Positions 46,882-52,221 of a DNA stretch of 52,221 bases are shown piece by piece (the stretch's first letter is position 1; the number at the start of each line of letters is the position of its first letter). The stretch spans positions 1 to 52,221 of the forward strand of contig NZ_DATIND010000157.1 of the NCBI RefSeq assembly GCF_035474595.1, given 5' to 3'. The stretch comes from Longimicrobium sp. (GTDB lineage: Bacteria > Gemmatimonadota > Gemmatimonadetes > Longimicrobiales > Longimicrobiaceae). The notes under the pieces are model-generated. The model saw only the letters and a list, made by a program, of their open reading frames with translations, had not been told where the DNA came from and did no database searches. The position numbers and the translations under genes are program-made.

Positions 46882-49800
46882 TCAGGCCGGCTGCGGCTCG
46901 GCGGCCGGCTCCGGCCCGGGCCCGGCGGCGGACGCGGCCTCGCCGCCCGGGTCCATGCCGCGGGCCACGAGCTGGGCCACCTCGGCCGCGGTGCGGATCT
47001 CCCAGATGGCGCGCAGCGGCACCTCCACGCCGAAGCGGTCGCGGATGCGCCCGGCCAGCTGCACGGCCAGCAGCGAGTCGCCGCCCAGGTGGAAGAAGTT
47101 GTGGTAGATGCCCAGCTTCTCCAGGCCGAACAGCTCCTGGAAGATCTCCACCACCCCCGCCTCGGTCTCGTTGCGCGGCGGCGTGTACTCGGGGGTGAAG
47201 TGGTGCGCGCCGTGCGGCACGAACTCGTGCGCGTCCAGCGTGCCGCTGTCGCGGCGGCCCAGCCAGTAGCGGCCGTGGTCCCACGGGTAGGTCGGCAGGC
47301 GCAGGCGCTGCCGGCGGATGCCTTCGTACACGCGCGGCCAGTCGGGCTCGATCCCCTCGTGCCACAGGGCGGCGGCGGTGGCCGACAGCGTCTCCTCCTC
47401 TCCCGCCTCGTCCTTCACGTGCGGCAGCGAGTGCAGCACCAGCATCCTCGGCTCGCGGGCGGGGTGCCGGCGGGCGAGCGTGGCCAGGCCGCGGCCGGGG
47501 CCCACCTCCAGCAGCACGCGGTCGGGCTCGTCCAGCAGCGTGCGCAGGTTGTCGTCCCAGCGCACGGCGCCGCGCAGGTGGTCCGCCCAGTAGCGCGGGC
47601 TGGTGGCCTGCGCGTCGCTGATCCACCCGCCCGTGAGGTTGCTGACGAAGGGGATCTCCGGCGCGCGCAGGGTGACCTCGCGCGCCACCGCCTCGAAGCG
47701 CGCGACGATCGGCTCCATCATCCGCGAATGGAAGGCGTGCGAGGTGTGCAGCCGCTGGTGGTGGACGCCGCGCGCCTCCAGCTCCGCCGCGAACGCCTCC
47801 ACCGCCTCGCCCGTCCCGCCGACGACGGTGAGCGCCGGGCCGTTGACGGTGCAGAGGTCCAGCTCCGCGGGAAGGACCGCCCGCACCTCGCTCTCCGGGA
47901 GCGAGACGGAGAGCATGGCCCCCGCGGGCATCTCCTGCATCAGCGCGCCGCGCGCGGCCACCAGGCGCAGCGCGTCGTCCAGCGACATCACCCCCGCGAG
48001 GCAGGCGACCGCGTACTCGCCGATGCTGTGGCCCGCGAAGCCCTCCGGCTCCAGCCCCCAGTGCATCCACAGCCTGGCCAGCGCGTACTCCACCGCGAAG
48101 AGCGCGGGCTGGGCCAGCGCCGTCTGCCGCAGCCGCGCCGAGGCTTCCTCCTCCTCCCCGGCCGCGGGGTGGAGGATGCCGCGGAGGTCGAGCCCCAGGT
48201 GGGGGCGCAGCAGCTCGCAGCAGCGGTCCAGCTCCTCGCGGAAGACCGGCTCGTGCCGGTAGATCTCGCGCGTCATCCCCGCGAACTGCGCCCCCTGGCC
48301 GGGGAAGAGGAAGATGACCGGCGTCATGCGGCGCGGGTCCACGTCCGTCCGCACCCGCGCGGGATCGAGCGAGCGCAGCAGCCGCGACGCCTCGGCGGTG
48401 GTGCGGCAGAGGACGCTGCGGCGGTGCTTCTGCGCGCGGCGGCCCACCTGGAGCGTGTAGGCGACGTCCGCCAGGCCGGCGTCCGGGTGCTCCTCCAGCC
48501 AGCGCGCCAGGTTCTCCGTCGCGCGCTCCAGGGCGCCGCGGGTGCGGGCGGAGAGGACGAGCAGGCTCCAGGGGCGGCCCGGGGCGGAGGGCTCGCGGGG
48601 GGGCGCCTCCTGCAGCACCGCGTGCGCGTTGGTCCCGCCGATGCCGAAGGAGCTGACGCCCGCGCGCCGCGGTCCGCCGTCCCGCACCGTCCACTCCAGC
48701 AGCCGGTCCGCCACGAAGAAGGGGCTCCCCTCGATCCCCAGCCGCGGGTTCGGCCGGCGGAAGTGCAGGGTGGGCGGGATCTGCCCGTGCCGCAGCGCCT
48801 GCACGGTCTTGATGAAGCCGGTGATCCCCGCCGCGGCGTCCAGGTGCCCCACGCTGGTCTTCACCGCGCCGACGGCGCACCAGGGCCGGCCGTCTTCCGC
48901 CGCGCCGAACGCTTCCCTGAGCGCGGTGAACTCGATGGGGTCGCCCAGCGGGGTGCCGGTGCCGTGCGCCTCCACGTAGGTGATGGTGTCGGGGGTGACG
49001 CCCGCCACCGCCTGCGCCTCGGTGATGACCTCGGCCTGGCCGTTGACGCCGGGCGCCAGGAAGCTGGCCTTGAACTCGCCGTCGTTGTTCACGGCGGTGG
49101 CCAGGATCACCGCCAGGACGTTGTCGCCGTCCTCCAGGGCGCGGTCCAGCCGCTTGAGGACGACGACCCCGACGCCCTCGCCCTCCACCGTCCCTCGCGC
49201 GTCGGCGTCGAAGGCGCGGCAGTGGCCGTCGGGGGAGACAATGTGCCCCTCGTCGTAGAGATAGCCGCGGCGGCTGGGGACGCCGATGGAGACGCCGCCC
49301 GCCAGCGCCATGTCGCACTCGCCGTTCAGCAGCGCCTGCGTGGCCACGTGCACCGCCACCAGCGAGGTGCTGCACGCGCTCTGGATGTTCATGCTGGGCC
49401 CGCGCAGCCGCATGCGGTACGACACGTGGGTGGTCAGGAAGTCGTTCTCCGTGATCGTGCTCAGCTGCCAGCGGTTGACGCCCTCGAAGAGCGAGGGGTC
49501 GCGGACGTAGTGGTGCATGAAGTACGACGGCGCGGTGGCGCCCGCGTACACGCCCACGGAGCCCTCGTACTCCGCCGTGTCGTAGCCGGCGGACTCCATC
49601 GCCTCCCAGCACGCCTCCAGGAAGAAGCGGATCTGCGGCTCCATCAGCTCCGCGTCGCGCGCGCGGTAGTTGAAGAACGAGGCGTCGAAGCGGTCGGTGC
49701 CCTCCACGCAGCCGCGGGCGCGGACGTAGTTGGGGCGGGCGAGCACCTCCTCGCTCACCCCCTCCGCGCGCAGCTCGTCCACGGTGAAGTGGGTGATCCC

Positions 49801-49923
49801 CTCCACGCCGTCGCGCAGGTTGCGCCAGAAGGCGTCCACGTCGGACGAGCCGGGAAAGCGTCCCGCCATGCCGATGACGGCGACGGCGGTGGGCGGGAAC
49901 TCCGGTGGATTCGGACTGCTCAT
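46882..49923 (-). CDS. type I polyketide synthase, KS-AT-ACP
   Basis: 1013 residues. Ketosynthase (about 12-440) with the Cys-His-His triad: Cys184 in QSACSTSLVAV, His320 in VEAHGTGTPLG and His360 in SVGHLDAAAG. Acyltransferase (about 535-850) with Ser633 in GHSIGEY; the HAFH motif (729-732) fits malonyl-CoA preference. Acyl carrier protein at the end with Ser950 in LGGDSLLAV. No KR, DH, ER or TE is present, so the added unit keeps its beta-keto group unless enzymes act in trans. It starts 41 bases after the NRPS stop; an upstream CAGATG gives MSSPNPPEF. It extends a chain passed from the NRPS T domain. Confidence 0.95.
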   Translation of the reverse strand: MSSPNPPEFPPTAVAVIGMAGRFPGSSDVDAFWRNLRDGVEGITHFTVDELRAEGVSEEVLARPNYVRARGCVEGTDRFDASFFNYRARDAELMEPQIRFFLEACWEAMESAGYDTAEYEGSVGVYAGATAPSYFMHHYVRDPSLFEGVNRWQLSTITENDFLTTHVSYRMRLRGPSMNIQSACSTSLVAVHVATQALLNGECDMALAGGVSIGVPSRRGYLYDEGHIVSPDGHCRAFDADARGTVEGEGVGVVVLKRLDRALEDGDNVLAVILATAVNNDGEFKASFLAPGVNGQAEVITEAQAVAGVTPDTITYVEAHGTGTPLGDPIEFTALREAFGAAEDGRPWCAVGAVKTSVGHLDAAAGITGFIKTVQALRHGQIPPTLHFRRPNPRLGIEGSPFFVADRLLEWTVRDGGPRRAGVSSFGIGGTNAHAVLQEAPPREPSAPGRPWSLLVLSARTRGALERATENLARWLEEHPDAGLADVAYTLQVGRRAQKHRRSVLCRTTAEASRLLRSLDPARVRTDVDPRRMTPVIFLFPGQGAQFAGMTREIYRHEPVFREELDRCCELLRPHLGLDLRGILHPAAGEEEEASARLRQTALAQPALFAVEYALARLWMHWGLEPEGFAGHSIGEYAVACLAGVMSLDDALRLVAARGALMQEMPAGAMLSVSLPESEVRAVLPAELDLCTVNGPALTVVGGTGEAVEAFAAELEARGVHHQRLHTSHAFHSRMMEPIVARFEAVAREVTLRAPEIPFVSNLTGGWISDAQATSPRYWADHLRGAVRWDDNLRTLLDEPDRVLLEVGPGRGLATLARRHPAREPRMLVLHSLPHVKDEAGEEETLSATAAALWHEGIEPDWPRVYEGIRRQRLRLPTYPWDHGRYWLGRRDSGTLDAHEFVPHGAHHFTPEYTPPRNETEAGVVEIFQELFGLEKLGIYHNFFHLGGDSLLAVQLAGRIRDRFGVEVPLRAIWEIRTAAEVAQLVARGMDPGGEAASAAGPGPEPAAEPQPA

Positions 49924-49964
49924 CTGCACGACCAGGGAATGGGAACAGGGAATGGCCAGCGGGT

Positions 49965-52221
49965 TCAGCGGCGTCCGCGGTGCGTGCCCACGGAGGCGCG
50001 GCGCAGGCCGGCGCGGCCGGTGCCGCGCTGCTGCGCCACGGTGACGGCGGGGGCCGCGTCCGGGTTCTCCGTGACGAAGGCGGCCTGCGTGGCCACGGTG
50101 GTGTGGCGGAACAGGTCCACCAGCGTCACCTCGCGCGCGAAGCGTTCGCGGATGCGGGCGTGCAGCCGCGCCACCAGCAGCGAATGCCCGCCGAGCTCGA
50201 AGAAGTTGTCCTCCACCCCCACCCGCTCCACCCCCAGCACCTCCGCCCAGAACCCGGCGATGGTCTTCTGCGCGGGGGTCGTGGGGGGAACGTAGTCGCG
50301 CTCGGGGGCGCGCTCGGGCGCGGGGAGGGCCCGGCGGTCCACCTTGCCGCTGACGGTGAGCGGGAGCCGGTCCAGCGTCACGAAGGCGTCGGGGATCATG
50401 TAGTCCGGCAGGGTGGCGCCCAGGTGGGCGCGCAGCTCCGCGGCGGGCGGCGCGGCGGCGCCTTCCGCCGCCACGATGTAGGCGACCAGCCGCGCGTCGC
50501 GCGCCACCACCACCGCCTCGCGCAGGGCGGGACGGGCCAGCAGCGCCGTCTCGATCTCCCCCGGCTCGATGCGGAAGCCGCGCACCTTCACCTGATGGTC
50601 GGTCCGGCCCGCGTGCTCGATGGCGCCGTCCGGCCGCAGGCGCGCCCGGTCGCCGGTGCGGTACAGGCGCGCACCGGGCTCGGGCGAGAACGGGTCGGGG
50701 ACGAACCGCTCCGCCGTCATCCCCGGCCGCCGCAGGTAGCCGCGCCCCACCTGCACCCCGCCGATGTACAGCTCGCCGGTGACGGCGGGCGGCACCGGCT
50801 GCAGGGCCCCGTCCAGCACGTGCAGCCGCGTGTTCGCCACCGCCCGGCCGATCGGCACGGGGCGCGAGGGGTCGTCGCCGCGGCAGGGCCAGCAGGAGAC
50901 GTCGATGGCCGCCTCCGTGGGCCCGTACAGGTTGTGCAGCCCGGCGGACGCGGGAAGCCGGGCCAGGCACCGCTCGGCCAGCTCGCGCGAGAGCGCCTCG
51001 CCGCTGCTGAAGACGCGGCGCAGCGCCGCCAGCCGCTCCAGCCCGGGCTGCTCCAGGAACGCGGCCAGCATCGAGGGGACGAAGTGCACCCAGGTGACCG
51101 CCTGCGCCTCCATCACCTCTCGCAGGTACCCGGGGTCGCGGTGCCCCTCCGGCCGGGCCACCACCAGCCGCGCGCCCACGACCAGGGGGAGGAAGAACTC
51201 CTGCACGGAGACGTCGAAGGAGAACGGCGTCTTCTGCAGGAACACGTCGTCCGCCCCGATGCCGTACTCCCGCCGCATCCAGTGCAGCCGGTTGACCACC
51301 CCGCGGTGCGCGTTCATGGCGCCCTTGGGGCGGCCGGTGCTGCCGGAGGTGTAGATGATGTACATCAGTCCGTCGAGATCCGCCTCCCCGTCCAGGTTCT
51401 CCGGCGATTCACGGTCCAGCGGCTCGCGGTCGATCCACAGCACCGGCGCGTCGCCGTCCGCCGCGTGCGCCAGCTCCGCCGAGGAGACGACCAGCGACAC
51501 GCCGGCGTCCTGGCGCAGGTACGCCAGCCGCCCGGGGGGATCGGCGGGGTCCAGCGGGACGTACGCGCCCCCGGCCTTGACAATGGCCAGCAGGGCGGCC
51601 ACCAGCTCCGCGGAGCGGTGCAGGCACACCCCCACCCGCCGCTCCGGCCCCACGCCCAGCGCGCGCAGCCGCCGGGCGAGGCGGTTGGCGCGGGCGTTCA
51701 GCTCCGCGTACGAGAGCACGGTCCCGCCGGAGACGACGGCGACGGCGTCGGGCGTGCGGGCTACCTGCGCCTCGAACAGGCGGTGCGCGGGGAGCGCCGG
51801 CACCTCCAGCGGCGGGCCGGCGGCCTCCGCGACCAGGCGGGCCCGCTCGTCTTCCGACAGCAGCGGCAGGCGCGAGAGGCGCTTGTCTGGATCCGCCGCG
51901 GCGGCGTCCAGCAGGGTGAGCAGGTGGCCCGCCACCCGCTCCATCGTCGCCGCGTTCCAGAGGTCGGTGGGGTACCGGAGCACGGCGTCCAGCCCCCGCT
52001 CGTCCTCTTCCATGTACAGCGCCAGGTATCCCTCCCCCGCGCCCACCTCCGCGCCTGCGGGCTCCGCGCGCAGGCCGGGTAGCTCCGGGCCGGCGCCGGA
52101 CGCGTTCTGCAGCGCGATCATCGCCTGGAAGACGGGGGGATGGCTCAGGCTGCGCTCCACCTTCAGCTCGTCCACCAGCTGGTCGAATGGCACCTCCTGG
52201 TGCGCGTACGCCTCCACCGTC
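49965..52221 (-). CDS. non-ribosomal peptide synthetase, C(end)-A-T, cut by window end
   Basis: Open at the 5' side (runs off the right edge); 751 visible residues. The first ~100 are the end of a condensation domain (EVPFDQLVDELKVERSLSHP). The adenylation domain carries A3 YTSGSTGRPKG (290-299), A5 NLYGPTE, A7 LYRTGDRAR, A8 KVRGFRIEPGEIE and A10 Lys625 in SGKVDRR. The thiolation domain has Ser679 in FFELGGHSLLV. Aligning by eye to GrsA, the ten specificity residues read D-V-Q-H-F-S-L-I-D-K, one residue from the serine-type code D-V-W-H-F-S-L-I-D-K. Serine or a close analogue is the best guess; Gln at the third position is unusual. It ends without TE, handing over to the PKS. Confidence 0.95.
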   Translation of the reverse strand, partial: TVEAYAHQEVPFDQLVDELKVERSLSHPPVFQAMIALQNASGAGPELPGLRAEPAGAEVGAGEGYLALYMEEDERGLDAVLRYPTDLWNAATMERVAGHLLTLLDAAAADPDKRLSRLPLLSEDERARLVAEAAGPPLEVPALPAHRLFEAQVARTPDAVAVVSGGTVLSYAELNARANRLARRLRALGVGPERRVGVCLHRSAELVAALLAIVKAGGAYVPLDPADPPGRLAYLRQDAGVSLVVSSAELAHAADGDAPVLWIDREPLDRESPENLDGEADLDGLMYIIYTSGSTGRPKGAMNAHRGVVNRLHWMRREYGIGADDVFLQKTPFSFDVSVQEFFLPLVVGARLVVARPEGHRDPGYLREVMEAQAVTWVHFVPSMLAAFLEQPGLERLAALRRVFSSGEALSRELAERCLARLPASAGLHNLYGPTEAAIDVSCWPCRGDDPSRPVPIGRAVANTRLHVLDGALQPVPPAVTGELYIGGVQVGRGYLRRPGMTAERFVPDPFSPEPGARLYRTGDRARLRPDGAIEHAGRTDHQVKVRGFRIEPGEIETALLARPALREAVVVARDARLVAYIVAAEGAAAPPAAELRAHLGATLPDYMIPDAFVTLDRLPLTVSGKVDRRALPAPERAPERDYVPPTTPAQKTIAGFWAEVLGVERVGVEDNFFELGGHSLLVARLHARIRERFAREVTLVDLFRHTTVATQAAFVTENPDAAPAVTVAQQRGTGRAGLRRASVGTHRGRR

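Overview
The window is about 70 % GC, gene-dense, and reads as chromosomal DNA of a Gemmatimonadota bacterium, most like the Longimicrobium group. This placement is an inference. It rests on the gene neighbourhoods (mglB-mglA-pgsA, dnaX-ybaB-recR), frequent GTG/TTG starts, pinensin-like RiPP leaders and the dispersed octamer and heptamer arrays between genes. No intact tRNA, rRNA, CRISPR array or insertion sequence was seen.

Region 1 (1-20.5 kb) is mostly housekeeping. It holds a cupredoxin lipoprotein, a HIRAN-like protein, a cysteine desulfurase near the tRNA 2-thiouridylase mnmA (sulfur donor and user), an AI-2E family permease, grpE-dnaJ, a five-gene run (small membrane protein, mglB, mglA, pgsA, monoacylglycerol-lipase-like hydrolase), dnaX-ybaB-recR, a small ECF sigma operon whose sigma gene seems to start at CTG, an aldo/keto reductase, yraN and a DAHP synthase.

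Region 2 (20.5-36.2 kb) holds a secreted serine hydrolase, smc, a SPOR-domain membrane protein with a degenerate ParA/BY-kinase-like N-terminus, rsfS, the rpsF-rpsR-rplI operon, a VIT1/CCC1-like protein, a MASE1-GAF histidine kinase and an erythromycin-esterase-family hydrolase.

Region 3 (36.2-45.1 kb) is accessory. A two-gene unit encodes a CHAT protease-like protein and an 892-residue membrane-anchored partner; both carry the same short N-x-T-x-V-A-G-R-D motif, which suggests a conflict or self-destruct module. Two small RiPP-precursor-like genes share one leader type. A 2.8-kb stretch between two tRNA-3'-end-like direct repeats contains a decayed tyrosine recombinase, one of the RiPP-like genes and a 595-residue protein of unknown function, and looks like a degenerate integrative element. 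A TIR-bearing repeat breaks the right-hand tRNA copy at the anticodon loop.

Region 4 (45.4-52.2 kb) is the downstream end of a hybrid NRPS-PKS cluster on the minus strand: an NRPS with the end of a C domain plus A and T domains (cut by the window end), a KS-AT-ACP polyketide synthase, and an MFS exporter.

Across the window, spacers between minus-strand genes carry short tandem arrays (units close to GGAAGTGC or CCTGTCC). They often start at the upstream gene's stop codon and in four cases form an inverted pair that brackets the spacer. Two further dispersed families, one hairpin-rich and REP-like and one containing GACGTCATCCTGAGG, fill most other gaps.
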